Positions 8,421 to 17,345 of a stretch of DNA of 44,448 bases are shown here, piece after piece; the stretch's first letter is position 1; each line of letters starts with the position of its first letter. Below the pieces are notes generated by a model, which saw only the letters and a program-made list of their open reading frames with translations, searched no databases and was not told the origin of the DNA. The DNA lies in the NCBI GenBank assembly GCA_013820875.1, contig JACDHS010000028.1:1-44448 (forward strand), written 5' to 3'. The stretch comes from Verrucomicrobiota bacterium. GTDB taxonomy: Bacteria; Verrucomicrobiota; Verrucomicrobiia; Limisphaerales; JACDHS01. The position numbers were made by a program, and so were the translations under genes.

Positions 8421-9665
8421 ATGCCCCCTAAAAAACAGCGCGCTGAAAACAACAAGCCAGCGCTACGGGCCCGTTTATTCGGGCCGATGCTTGTCCTTCT
8501 TTTGGTTCTCCCGATTGTTTCCTGGATGGTCGCTTCCAAAGTGAAAGAAAGGACAGATGACGCGCGGTTTGTTTCCTACGGCAAACCGGGGCCATGGGGG
8601 AACATGGAATACGTGCGGATCGCAATCGAACTCCCCGATCATTATATCGACGTGGAAAATCTCGACCCCAACGATTGGTTTTTCAAAGGACAATCAAAGA
8701 AGGAAGCTTTGGGCATCCTGAAGCAGTGCGGGTTGACGGAAACACAATTGCGCGCCGTTGAAGCGTCTGAGTGGGAAAACGTTCCCGCAGGCAGCCGGGT
8801 TTTCCTGAGCGATGATTTGGTTTGGAACCTAAAGGGAGATTCTCGGGCGAAGCTCTACAGCTTCCTCGGACAGCACGAAGAGAACGTGGATCAATATAAT
8901 GCCTTTGTTTATCGTCCGGATCGCGTTGAAGAGCGTCTGGCCTACAGCGGTTTAAATTCTGTTTCCATCAGCATGTTCAAACAGTTGTTGTATCCCCAGG
9001 AGTCACTTTTGCGATTTGCTGATGTGGATATTGTTTTGCGCAAAATTAATGATCGGGAGGAGCGAATGCGCTTTGTGAAAACAGTTTCCAGAAGGTCGTC
9101 CCTTCTTGTGAAATTGTCTGTCACGCCGGAAACGGACGTCGAGGGGTTGTTGAATTATTGGGGTGGTGGCGGGCGTGCGAAAGATCTGCGGCCTTTGTTG
9201 GAGTCACTCGCAAGGGTGCCGGGCGGTTGTAAGATTGATATTGCCCATTTGCTCCCGCCATTTGTTCGGCAAAGGCTCTATACTTACCCGCTGCCCGATA
9301 GCGAAGCCCATTTCGGTCGCCAGGACTGTCATTGGACGTCGTTGAACTTCTGGAATGACAATGCCGGGCGAGGTTTTGACAGTCCGGAAGCCGCCGCGAG
9401 CGCTGTTGAAGCGGGATACTTCCATGTAGCCGATGCCCTCGAGGATGCGCAATTGGGAGACATCATTTTCTTGCAAAGCCAGGATGGTAACTTGATCCAT
9501 TCCGCTGTTTTTATTGCCGATGATGTGGTTTTTACAAAGAACGGGAGTGGCCCTAACCAGCCTTGGATCTATATGAAAATGGAAGACATGTTACCGTTCT
9601 ACGATTCACCCAACGAGACGCCTCGCCTTCTCATCTATCGCCGCAAATCAGTTGAACTACAATGA
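8421..9665 (+). CDS. Membrane-anchored protein with NlpC/P60-like C-terminal Cys/His domain, paralog 1
   Basis: A 414-residue protein with a basic N-terminus and one membrane helix (about 18-40), so most of it should lie outside the cytoplasm. I do not recognise the central region (about 55-290). The tail has Cys303 in QDCHWTSLNF and His360 in IHSAVFIADDVVFTKNG, the spacing and context of a papain-like NlpC/P60 fold, where the strand after His and the DGD/GDIIF-like turn before it are characteristic. It may cleave or amidate cell-wall peptides, but this is inference. The stop overlaps the next paralog by four bases (ATGA). Confidence 0.6.
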   Translation: MPPKKQRAENNKPALRARLFGPMLVLLLVLPIVSWMVASKVKERTDDARFVSYGKPGPWGNMEYVRIAIELPDHYIDVENLDPNDWFFKGQSKKEALGILKQCGLTETQLRAVEASEWENVPAGSRVFLSDDLVWNLKGDSRAKLYSFLGQHEENVDQYNAFVYRPDRVEERLAYSGLNSVSISMFKQLLYPQESLLRFADVDIVLRKINDREERMRFVKTVSRRSSLLVKLSVTPETDVEGLLNYWGGGGRAKDLRPLLESLARVPGGCKIDIAHLLPPFVRQRLYTYPLPDSEAHFGRQDCHWTSLNFWNDNAGRGFDSPEAAASAVEAGYFHVADALEDAQLGDIIFLQSQDGNLIHSAVFIADDVVFTKNGSGPNQPWIYMKMEDMLPFYDSPNETPRLLIYRRKSVELQ

Positions 9666-10951
9666 AAACGCCCGCTCACCGGATGGCGCAATCCGATCCT
9701 CGAACAACGGTTCGAGCTTCGCGCTCGATTCTTATCGGCCTGATTCTTTGCGGAAGTCTTCTGGTCGGTTCGTGGATCTGGTTTGCTTTTTACCTCCGTT
9801 CGCACTCCAGCGCTTTAGCGAGTAAGGAAAATCTCCCCGAGTCGGATCAAACCTTCACGTCCCAACCGGGGCCCTGGGGGGAACTGGAGTGTACCCGCGT
9901 TACCATCGAATTGCCGGATCACTTCATCCAGGATGAGACGTTGACCCTTGCGCCAACCAGTTGGTTCTTCAAAGATCATTCACGGGAAAAGGTCATTGCG
10001 CTTTTCAAATCTGCCGGCTTGGATTCCGGGCAGATCAAATCGCTCATGGAGAAAAGCGAGTGGATGGAGACGGACAGGGGAATCAAGATTGTCCCAGAGG
10101 AGCAGGTGGTCCTCTCGCTTCGTCCGGAATCGCGCCAGAAAATCTATTCGGTCCTGGAGATATTTCCCGACAATGAGTTCTACTATGTGGCTTTTGTGTT
10201 TCGCGCCGAGCGACTCCGGGAACGGTTTGAGTATAGCGGTTTGCATCCGGAAACCATCAGGCTGTTCAATCAAATGACTTATCCACGCGGCAGCAACCTG
10301 GTGGTGTTTGCCGATTCGGAAACATTGATGCGCCAGATTCATGATCGTGATGAACGATTGCGCCTGGTGAAAACGTTGTCGCGTCGGAGCACCTTGTTGG
10401 TGAAATTGAAAATAACACCCGAGACAGACGTCGAGCAGTTGCTCCATTTTTGGGGGCAGGGGGGACGAGCCAAAGATTTGAAACCCTTGTTGCAATCTTT
10501 AGCCAAAGTCCCGGGAGGTTGTAAAATCGATATTGCTCATTTGCTGCCGCCATTCGCGCGGCAGCGGGTCTATACTTATCCCTATCCGTCGGAGACAGCT
10601 GAATCAAAAGAGAACTGTCATTGGACGGCTTTGAACTTTTTCAGTGACAACCCGGACCCTGACTTTTTGAAGTCGGATGTCGTGGAAAAGGTAATCCAGG
10701 AGAAGTACCAGCCAGTGACAGACGAATGGCGGATGGGCGACGTCATTTTTCTGGTGAATGCAAAAAGCCAACTGGTTCATTCCGCAGTCTATATCGCCGA
10801 CGATATTGTTTTCACCAAGAATGGTGTGAACCCAAGCCATCCGTGGGTTTACATGAAAATGGAAGACATGCTCCTCTATTATGAAACCCTTGGTGAACCA
10901 TTGGAACAATGGATTTACCGGAACAAAGAGTTTGCAGAGCAGGTGGAGTAA
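9662..10951 (+). CDS. Membrane-anchored protein with NlpC/P60-like C-terminal Cys/His domain, paralog 2
   Basis: A 429-residue tandem paralog of the preceding gene, with shared blocks such as PGPWG, IELPDH, WFFK, RSTLLVKL/RRSSLLVKL, VPGGCKIDIAHLLPPF and YMKMEDML. It has one N-terminal membrane helix (about 20-46). The putative catalytic pair is Cys319 (ENCHWTALNF) and His373 (LVHSAVYIADDIVFTKNG). The start overlaps the previous stop, so expression is probably coupled and the two may act together. The stop lies three bases from the stop of the convergent membrane gene. The function is unassigned. Confidence 0.6.
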   Translation: MKTPAHRMAQSDPRTTVRASRSILIGLILCGSLLVGSWIWFAFYLRSHSSALASKENLPESDQTFTSQPGPWGELECTRVTIELPDHFIQDETLTLAPTSWFFKDHSREKVIALFKSAGLDSGQIKSLMEKSEWMETDRGIKIVPEEQVVLSLRPESRQKIYSVLEIFPDNEFYYVAFVFRAERLRERFEYSGLHPETIRLFNQMTYPRGSNLVVFADSETLMRQIHDRDERLRLVKTLSRRSTLLVKLKITPETDVEQLLHFWGQGGRAKDLKPLLQSLAKVPGGCKIDIAHLLPPFARQRVYTYPYPSETAESKENCHWTALNFFSDNPDPDFLKSDVVEKVIQEKYQPVTDEWRMGDVIFLVNAKSQLVHSAVYIADDIVFTKNGVNPSHPWVYMKMEDMLLYYETLGEPLEQWIYRNKEFAEQVE

Positions 10952-10954
10952 GGG

Positions 10955-11647
10955 CTATCGCTCGCCTTCGAAGACACTGTTGAAGATTACTTCCTTGATT
11001 TTCCAGATGAGCGCCATGGTCATCGCCAGGGGCATTAACACCAGGAACAACAACAACCAAATTCCAAAGGGCTCTATTGTATTTAGAAAAGCGATGATTA
11101 TTCCCGGCAGCGTTGTGACGTTCGTGAGGATAACGTGAAGGACAACGAGGACGGGGATGATTAGCAGCAGGCTTCGATTAAAGGAGGTGAACAGTTTTGT
11201 TTCCATCCGCAAAGCTTCATCCGGCAGCATTGCGGTGAGTCTCTGCAGCACGTAGTTCAAGTTGTAGAGGAAAAAGATGCTGCAGAACGCGAGAATTCCT
11301 ACTGCGACCCGGAACAGGAGCACATAAGGCGCTTTCTGCCACCAGTAGAGAAACGGCACCAACCCCAAATTGATGAAAATTAAAATCTGAGCACTATCCA
11401 ATGCCCGTATCCAGATGCGTTCCTGCTTTTGGAAATGGCGCAATTGCAACAAGCCAAACATGAGCAGGCCAGTCACGAGCAGCGAAGGGAAAATCGCCAT
11501 ACTGCCGAGCAGATCCAGCCAGTTGGTTTGTGCCGTTTGCACATAGGTGATCAGCGCCAGAGGCAATCCCCAAAACAAAGAAGAAAGACCGCGCACTAAC
11601 CGCGCCAAGGAACGCAATAATTCAGCTTTGGCTGGGTCAGAGGACAT
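10955..11647 (-). CDS. Polytopic membrane protein of unknown function
   Basis: A 230-residue hydrophobic protein with about five membrane helices (roughly 20-37, 48-68, 88-105, 112-132, 160-220 containing two). I recognise no family motif. It begins 12 bases downstream of speA on the same strand, so the two are likely one transcript, but nothing in the sequence ties it to polyamine metabolism. Its stop is three bases from the end of the convergent paralog gene, leaving no room for a terminator between them. Confidence 0.7.
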   Translation of the reverse strand: MSSDPAKAELLRSLARLVRGLSSLFWGLPLALITYVQTAQTNWLDLLGSMAIFPSLLVTGLLMFGLLQLRHFQKQERIWIRALDSAQILIFINLGLVPFLYWWQKAPYVLLFRVAVGILAFCSIFFLYNLNYVLQRLTAMLPDEALRMETKLFTSFNRSLLLIIPVLVVLHVILTNVTTLPGIIIAFLNTIEPFGIWLLLFLVLMPLAMTMALIWKIKEVIFNSVFEGER

Positions 11648-11659
11648 GTCTGTGTTCTA

Positions 11660-13597
11660 TCAGATCGTCAGGTAGGTATAATCTTTGAGGCCGCGCTCAT
11701 AATCATCGAGCAGGCGCATGCCTTCAGAGGGTTTCAGGCGATCAGATTTGATGGCTTCATCAATCTGCGCTTTCATTTGTCGTTTCAATTCGTTTTCGTC
11801 GTATTGAACCGCCGAAAGCGTCTCGACAATAGTGTTCCCTTCGATGATTTCCTCCACGTAATAACCGGATGGCTCATCAGGATCGAGGAAGACGTGAACT
11901 TCATTGACGCGTCCAAACAAATTGTGGAGATCCCCCATGATGTCCTGGTAAGCCCCCATCAGAAAGAATCCCAGATAGTATGGTTCAACACCCTTGCCAT
12001 TTTCGATCAGGCGATGCATAGGCAAAGTGTCGCGCACATCCCGCAGGTCGATGAATTTGTTGATCTGCCCGTCAGAATCACACGTGATATCGACGAGGGT
12101 GCCTTCCCGTGTGGGGCGTTCATTCAGCCGATTTATCGGCATGATTGGAAAGAGTTGTCCCAGGGCCCAGTGATCGAGCAAAGACTGGAAGACCGAGAAA
12201 TTACAAAGATATTGATCGCCCAAACTGTCTTCGAGCTTCCGGATTTCTTCGGGGATGTAGGCCTGTCCCTTGTAGCTTTCTACAACTGCCTGACCGATCT
12301 CCCAATACAAGGTCTCAATCTTCGCTTTATCAGGGAGATCAATGAGCCCGAGCGTGAACATGTTGTGAGCGTCTTCCTTCCGCTCAAGGGAATCGTGAAA
12401 AGCTTCAAGCTTGTTCGATTTTCCAAGGTTCTTTCGAATATCGAGCAACTCCTTTACCAGGGCATGCTCATTTTCGCCGTATTGAAATTGGTCGCTGCTC
12501 CGGAGCTTTTCAATGGCTCCAAACACTTCCACGATCAGGACACTGTGATGAGCCACGATGGCGCGTCCGCTTTCGCTGATAATGGTCGGATGCGGCACTT
12601 TCTCCTGGTTGCAGACATCAGCGATGTAATAGACGATGTCGTTGGTGTATTCCTGCAACGAGTAGTTCGTGGAACTGTCAAACGCCGAGCGGCTGCCGTC
12701 GTAATCCACGCCCAACCCGCCGCCGACATCAACGAACTCCAGATGAAAGCCCATTTTGTAGAGCTTCGTATAGAAACGCGTTGCTTCCTGCACCGCCTTT
12801 TTGACCGTTAAAATATCAGGTACCTGGGAACCAATATGGAAGTGCAGCAGTTTGAAACAATGTTCCAGTTTCTCGTTGCGGAGAATTTCGGTGGCAGCGA
12901 GCAATTCCGCAGTGCTTAAGCCGAACTTCGCATTTTCGCCTCCGCTCTCCGCCCATTTTCCGGCGCCTTTGCTGGAGAGCCGGGCGCGAATTCCAATGAG
13001 TGGTTCTACCCCGACCTGTTTTGAAATCGCAATGATCTGCTTCAGTTCCTCAAGCTTCTCCACCACCATGATGACCCGTTTGCCGAGTTTGATGCCGGTA
13101 AGCGCCATCTTGATGAAAACCGCATCCTTGTAGCCGTTGCAGATGATCAAACCGCCAGCCTGGTTTTGCAGCGCCAATCCTGCGAAGAGCTCCGGTTTGC
13201 TCCCAACTTCCAACCCGAACTGGAAAGGCTTGCCGGCATCGAGAATTTCTTCCACCACCTCGCGCAGTTGATTCACTTTGATGGGAAACACCCCGCGATA
13301 TTTGCCCTGGTAATTAAATTCAGTGATCGAGTTGCGAAAAGCTTCATTGATCGCTTCGACCCGGTGGCGAAGGATGTCCTGGAATCGAATGAGAAGCGGA
13401 AACTTCAGCCCGCGCCCCTTCGCTTCTTCGATAACGTCGGTCAGATCAACGGAGGCGCCTTTGTCTTGCAACGGACGCGCAACCACACGACCAGCTTCGT
13501 TAATGTCGAAGTAATTTGCTCCCCATCGGTTGATATTATAGAGGTTGCGCGCCGTTTGGATGTCCCACGGCTGCACGGGCTCGGGCAATTCACTCAT
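11660..13597 (-). CDS. speA: Biosynthetic arginine decarboxylase (PLP, SpeA type)
   Basis: Converts arginine to agmatine, the first step of the arginine route to putrescine. The 645-residue length fits SpeA. The PLP lysine is Lys107 in GVFPIKVNQ. Other family signatures: GLEVGSKPEL, ICNGYKD, the HFHIGSQV segment, DVGGGLGVDYDGS (phosphate binding) and SESGRAI. The fold is alanine-racemase-like barrel plus C-terminal beta domain, with the helical insertion typical of SpeA near 400-480. The ATG at 13597 gives the family N-terminus (WDIQTARNLYNINRWG). No spermidine synthase gene is in the window. Confidence 0.96.
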   Translation of the reverse strand: MSELPEPVQPWDIQTARNLYNINRWGANYFDINEAGRVVARPLQDKGASVDLTDVIEEAKGRGLKFPLLIRFQDILRHRVEAINEAFRNSITEFNYQGKYRGVFPIKVNQLREVVEEILDAGKPFQFGLEVGSKPELFAGLALQNQAGGLIICNGYKDAVFIKMALTGIKLGKRVIMVVEKLEELKQIIAISKQVGVEPLIGIRARLSSKGAGKWAESGGENAKFGLSTAELLAATEILRNEKLEHCFKLLHFHIGSQVPDILTVKKAVQEATRFYTKLYKMGFHLEFVDVGGGLGVDYDGSRSAFDSSTNYSLQEYTNDIVYYIADVCNQEKVPHPTIISESGRAIVAHHSVLIVEVFGAIEKLRSSDQFQYGENEHALVKELLDIRKNLGKSNKLEAFHDSLERKEDAHNMFTLGLIDLPDKAKIETLYWEIGQAVVESYKGQAYIPEEIRKLEDSLGDQYLCNFSVFQSLLDHWALGQLFPIMPINRLNERPTREGTLVDITCDSDGQINKFIDLRDVRDTLPMHRLIENGKGVEPYYLGFFLMGAYQDIMGDLHNLFGRVNEVHVFLDPDEPSGYYVEEIIEGNTIVETLSAVQYDENELKRQMKAQIDEAIKSDRLKPSEGMRLLDDYERGLKDYTYLTI

Positions 13598-13723
13598 TTT
13601 CCAGACAATTCAATGTGAGCGCACTATAAGGATGCTCGACGAGATTTCAACTAACGGATTAAAAAAACTGAAGGAGCAGCAGGTGGGTTCTGCCGATCTA
13701 TCGCACTTGGAGGCTGGCTCAGG

Positions 13724-14071
13724 TTAGTTTCGCAGTGGAGTTGCGTTCTGCCAAAAGCGCAAAGGAGCAGGAGGCGATGTGTTTTCCACTGAAGATGCCA
13801 TTGGAGCGATGGTGTTTGAGGTAATGAAATTTTCAATCGGAGCCGTCAAATGAAAGCCTTCGCGACTGCTTTCGAGGGGAATGCCAATTTCATCGCGCAT
13901 CATGTGGAGCGTTCGGCGAATGGTTCGTGAATTCACACCGATTGCCTGGGCTAGTTCAGCAGCTTTGTGTGGCCTGCCATCGCCAAAGATATTGAGCAAG
14001 TTGGCGATGCGACCGGATAGGGTGCTATAGCGGGAAATCCCGCGTTGAGGATTAGGGTTGAGACGTTGCAT
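13724..14071 (-). CDS. Small winged-helix DNA-binding protein
   Basis: A 115-residue protein. Residues 18-75 form an HTH_11-like winged helix: ANLLNIFGDGRPHKAAELA, then GVNSRTIRRTLHMMRDE as the recognition region and EGFHL as the wing. The C-terminal 40 residues are Pro/Ser-rich with no recognised domain. The start lies 20 bases inside the 3' end of the receiver-like gene, so the two are coupled and likely form a split two-part regulator. Targets are unknown. Confidence 0.65.
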   Translation of the reverse strand: MQRLNPNPQRGISRYSTLSGRIANLLNIFGDGRPHKAAELAQAIGVNSRTIRRTLHMMRDEIGIPLESSREGFHLTAPIENFITSNTIAPMASSVENTSPPAPLRFWQNATPLRN

Positions 14072-14438
14072 ATTCCATTAGTTTTTGGACGGAACCTGAA
14101 TCTGAAAGGCCTTTGACGAGAAAACCTTGGGCACCTTGTCTAACGTATTGAATGGCGGCAGAAACTTCAGCGGCATGCGCCAGGACGAATACGGGCACAT
14201 CATGTTGATGTGATCGCGAGAGTGAGCGCGATTTAATATCGGCAATGTCGCCCGGTTGAACAAAAGCAATATCAATGAAGATGCCGCTCAGTGACTGCGA
14301 TTTCATCTCCTCTTTTGCAGTATCCAGATGTTCTGTCTGAATGACCCTTACCGGTAAACCACTGGTCAAAAATCGAGTTTCTTCTTTGCAGTCATTAACA
14401 AAGAGAAAGAGGGACATCAGTTGTTCCGATTCTGGCAT
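14052..14438 (-). CDS. Degenerate response-regulator receiver domain protein
   Basis: A 128-residue single-domain protein with the receiver layout: N-terminal acidic residue Asp16, a phospho-acceptor candidate Asp56 (GIFIDIAF), and Lys109 in GFLVKG. The conserved Thr/Ser of the fourth strand appears to be replaced by Ala (FVLAHA, about 84-89), and the acidic pair is weak, so signalling may be altered or phosphorylation-independent. It overlaps the winged-helix gene by 20 bases. ATG at 14417 (MSLFLFVND) is an alternative start. No histidine kinase is nearby. Confidence 0.6.
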   Translation of the reverse strand: MPESEQLMSLFLFVNDCKEETRFLTSGLPVRVIQTEHLDTAKEEMKSQSLSGIFIDIAFVQPGDIADIKSRSLSRSHQHDVPVFVLAHAAEVSAAIQYVRQGAQGFLVKGLSDSGSVQKLMEYATSQP

Positions 14439-14701
14439 AACTCGATACTATCCGAATCGCTAGCTAGAATCCTGCCAACAAGAAAATGGCGCTTCATGGG
14501 GAAAGTGGGGGGATTTTATTGTCAAAAATGAAATTTGTTCTCAACTCTGCGAAGAACGGATGAATTAACGTTCACAACCGTTTGCGCTTTCGTTCCAGGC
14601 GGTTTTGTGCTTGGATTGGTCCGTGAATTTATGCACTAATGCGCAGGGCCTGCACACTCCAGCATTCCGGCAGAACGAAAAACCTTTGTGACCAAGAGCT
14701 T

Positions 14702-14842
14702 ATGATGCAAGCTGCTGTTATTGCCGTTTCAGTCGCCTTCGGACTCTCACTTTATATTTTTGTTGTCTGGAGTGTTCAGAAAAGTCGTTCGCGAAGGCGG
14801 CATGGTGCCGCTCAACGTTACTACTTTTCCGTTCGTAATTGA
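14702..14842 (+). CDS. Possible small membrane protein (46 residues)
   Basis: An open frame beginning with two adjacent ATGs codes for one strong membrane helix (about 3-24) followed by a basic tail (KSRSRRRHG). A longer version from 14639 is possible. There is no good ribosome binding site, and the frame lies alone in the 424-base gap between the receiver gene and guaB. It is plausible but weakly supported; the rest of the gap shows only AT-rich sequence that may hold promoters. Confidence 0.25.
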   Translation: MMQAAVIAVSVAFGLSLYIFVVWSVQKSRSRRRHGAAQRYYFSVRN

Positions 14843-14862
14843 TTTGAAGCGTGGGCGGGTGA

Positions 14863-16428
14863 TCAGTTTCCTGCTTTTACTTCCACAATGTCGTGCGGAC
14901 CAGCTTCGCGTTGCCCGGCCGAACTGACCTGAATATAACGGGCGCGTTCCTTCAATTGAGCCAGGTTGGCGGCTCCCAGGTAACCCATCCCGGATTGAAT
15001 TCCCCCGATCAGTTGCGCCAGAATTGCATCCACTGATCCTGAAACTTCCTTCAAAGCTTCCACACCTTCGGCTGCCATTTTGCGGGAAGTATCAGATGTG
15101 TGGCCATAGCGCGCCGCGGAACCGGATTTCATCGCCGCGAGGCTGCCCATCCCACGATATTGCTTGTACATTTTGCCGCCGATTTCCATGATTTGTCCCG
15201 GCGCTTCAGCGCACCCGCCGAATATCCCGCCGCAGATCACCGCATTGGCGAGGGTGAGTGCTTTGACAATATCTCCTGATTTTGTGATGCCGCCGTCTGC
15301 GATGATGTTCACTTTTTTCTGGGCAGCGGCACGCGAGGTGACGTAAAGGGCGGTGAGTTGCGGGATGCCGACCCCGGCCACGATGCGTGTGGTGCAGATC
15401 GAGCCAGGTCCCTGGCCAACTTTGATCGCATTCGCCCCGCAGTCCGCCAGGTATTCGACTCCCGCCGCGCTCGTTACATTTCCCGCGATGATCGGCAGGT
15501 TGGGAAAGGCGTTGCGAATGGTTTTCACCGCCTCGCCCACTCCTTTGCTGAAGCCGTGCGCGGTTGAGACGGCGACGACATCAACGCCGCGCTCCACCAA
15601 TGCGCTGACGTGATCCAGCACTCTCCTTTTATCCAATTCGCCGAAAGCATTGCGAGTGGTCGAAACGGCCGCCCCGCAGATCAGCCGGAAATGCGCATCC
15701 CGAGCCGGACGAAACTGCGCATTGCGTTCCAGCATGATGCGTTCGACATCGCTCATCGTGAACAAACCTTGCAAATGATCTTCGTCATCCACGACCAGCA
15801 ATTTGTGAATGCCAGGGTTTTCCTCGAAAAACGCGTCCGCGCGGGCAATTGGGTTTGCGCCGAGTTCCTTTTTGTTGATGGTATGGACCTGGGATCGCGG
15901 CGTGAGAGCTTCAGCCACTTTACGTTTTGCGTAGCGCGCCTTGACGGCATGACCGGGGAGCAGCCCCCACAGTTTTCCGTTCTGGTCCACGACAGGAAAT
16001 GTGCTGAAAGCAAAACGTTGCTTCTCGATAGTGTCCAGCACGTCGCCAATGCGCTGGTCCGGATCCACCTTCACCGGTTCCTGGATCAATCCATGAACAT
16101 GTTTCTTCACACGGCTCACTTCCAGCAACTGATGCTTCTCCGGCATGTTGTAGTGAATCAGGCCGAGTGCGCCATTCAGGGCCATGGCGATCGCCATCCG
16201 TGATTCGGTGACGGTATCCATGTCGGCAGAAATGACCGGGATATTCAGGCTTAAACCTTCTGCCAAAGATGTTTCGAGAAGGGTATCGCGGGGAAGTATC
16301 TCGGAATATTGGGTAGCCAGCGTGACGTCGTCGTAAGTCAATCCCACCTGGTTCGATCCCGTAAAAAATCTCTCCGCAGGTTTGTAGAACTCTGAATCAA
16401 TTGAAGAAAGCTCGTGCGAAATTGCCAT
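14863..16428 (-). CDS. guaB: IMP dehydrogenase with CBS pair, variant active-site motif
   Basis: Expected to oxidise IMP to XMP, the committed step to GMP. The 521-residue product has the (beta/alpha)8 barrel interrupted by two CBS domains (about 115-235). Catalytic Cys345 sits in GPGSICTTR, and the flap Arg440-Tyr441 ([10 protein letters not shown]), which activates water in IMPDH but is absent from GMP reductases, is present. Unusual: the normally DTAHGHS or DSSHGHS loop reads STAHGFS, so the NAD-ribose-binding Asp is Ser288 and the His is Phe293; Gln339 replaces a hydrophobic residue in VGQGPGS. GMP reductase of the CBS-containing GuaB1 type is the alternative. Confidence 0.85.
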   Translation of the reverse strand: MAISHELSSIDSEFYKPAERFFTGSNQVGLTYDDVTLATQYSEILPRDTLLETSLAEGLSLNIPVISADMDTVTESRMAIAMALNGALGLIHYNMPEKHQLLEVSRVKKHVHGLIQEPVKVDPDQRIGDVLDTIEKQRFAFSTFPVVDQNGKLWGLLPGHAVKARYAKRKVAEALTPRSQVHTINKKELGANPIARADAFFEENPGIHKLLVVDDEDHLQGLFTMSDVERIMLERNAQFRPARDAHFRLICGAAVSTTRNAFGELDKRRVLDHVSALVERGVDVVAVSTAHGFSKGVGEAVKTIRNAFPNLPIIAGNVTSAAGVEYLADCGANAIKVGQGPGSICTTRIVAGVGIPQLTALYVTSRAAAQKKVNIIADGGITKSGDIVKALTLANAVICGGIFGGCAEAPGQIMEIGGKMYKQYRGMGSLAAMKSGSAARYGHTSDTSRKMAAEGVEALKEVSGSVDAILAQLIGGIQSGMGYLGAANLAQLKERARYIQVSSAGQREAGPHDIVEVKAGN

Positions 16429-16573
16429 AGGCGAACATGCCCGATGGAAGCGCTTCCAGGCAAGTGAAGAATCGTGTTTTGAAAAACAACGAGAGCCACC
16501 AACCCGTTATCCTGCTACGGGGCCTTTGTCATTGGTCCAATTGCATTTTGGAATTCCCTGGTCACCTATGATC

Positions 16574-17344
16574 TCACTCGGCCACCGACGCACCGGACGC
16601 GAAGCCGTCCCTCATCACTTCCTTGATTTCCTTCGGCTTCAACATGCGTTCCCAAATCATGACCTCATCGATTTCACCCTTGAAGAAATACGCGGGAGGG
16701 TCGCGGTAAAGCGCGCCGATCGAGAGGTAATCCAGCGCCAGGTTCGGGCGTTCATACCTGTATTCGGTATTCTGTTCTCCATTGACGAAAACCTTCGCGG
16801 AATTGCCCAGGTTTACCCAGGCGATATGAGTCCATCGGTTGTTAAAAACGATGCCTTCAGTTGGAAGATTGTTTAAAATCTCACCCGTTTCGCGAACGAA
16901 CACATTGAGTTGACCACTTGTCCCTTCGCGATGAGTCCCCAGCAGGAAGAGTGGCAGCTTATTATGGCTGGATCCTTCTGCGAACAACATCCGGTTATTT
17001 TGTCTCGGCTCACCGCGGACCCACATCGCAATCGTGAACTCCTGCCTCGCGTAAATCGGTAGATCGCGACTGCTTTGCTTCTGCAGCGAGAGAAACTGCG
17101 ATCCGCCATCGAGGGAAATCGCATTCCCGAATTTTCCCGGAACAAGGTTGGTAATGGTGATATTGTGGGCTTTAAGGTGGTTTGTCCCGACAGTGTCCCG
17201 CACCAGGCCGTCCTCCACCGAATCCATCGACCAGTACATCAGCAGGTCATTTCTCAGGCTTGCTTCCATCCGCCCCGCAGCCATCACGCAGACTGCGACG
17301 GCCACCCCCCAAAGCAACAGATTCCTCTGAAATGACGTTTTCAT
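16574..17344 (-). CDS. Secreted LamG/concanavalin-like protein
   Basis: A 256-residue exported protein. The ATG at 17344 (MKTSFQRNLLLWG) gives a clean signal peptide of about 28 residues; the frame is open four codons further but that would overlap mqnD. The rest is one LamG jelly-roll domain (about 30-245), with FTIAMWVRG, RWTHIAWVN, AKVFVNGEQ and the closing GEIDEVMIWERMLKPKEI. Such domains bind carbohydrate or protein ligands; no catalytic domain is present. It starts one base after the mqnD stop, which indicates co-transcription. Confidence 0.8.
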   Translation of the reverse strand: MKTSFQRNLLLWGVAVAVCVMAAGRMEASLRNDLLMYWSMDSVEDGLVRDTVGTNHLKAHNITITNLVPGKFGNAISLDGGSQFLSLQKQSSRDLPIYARQEFTIAMWVRGEPRQNNRMLFAEGSSHNKLPLFLLGTHREGTSGQLNVFVRETGEILNNLPTEGIVFNNRWTHIAWVNLGNSAKVFVNGEQNTEYRYERPNLALDYLSIGALYRDPPAYFFKGEIDEVMIWERMLKPKEIKEVMRDGFASGASVAE

Positions 17345-17345
17345 C

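Noticed and set aside
11777-12811. 344-residue + strand gene
   Set aside because: It lies wholly within speA on the opposite strand and mirrors its codons.
14863-16428. GMP reductase (guaC) instead of guaB
   Set aside because: The flap Arg-Tyr pair and the CBS domains favour IMPDH; kept as an alternative because of the STAHGFS loop.
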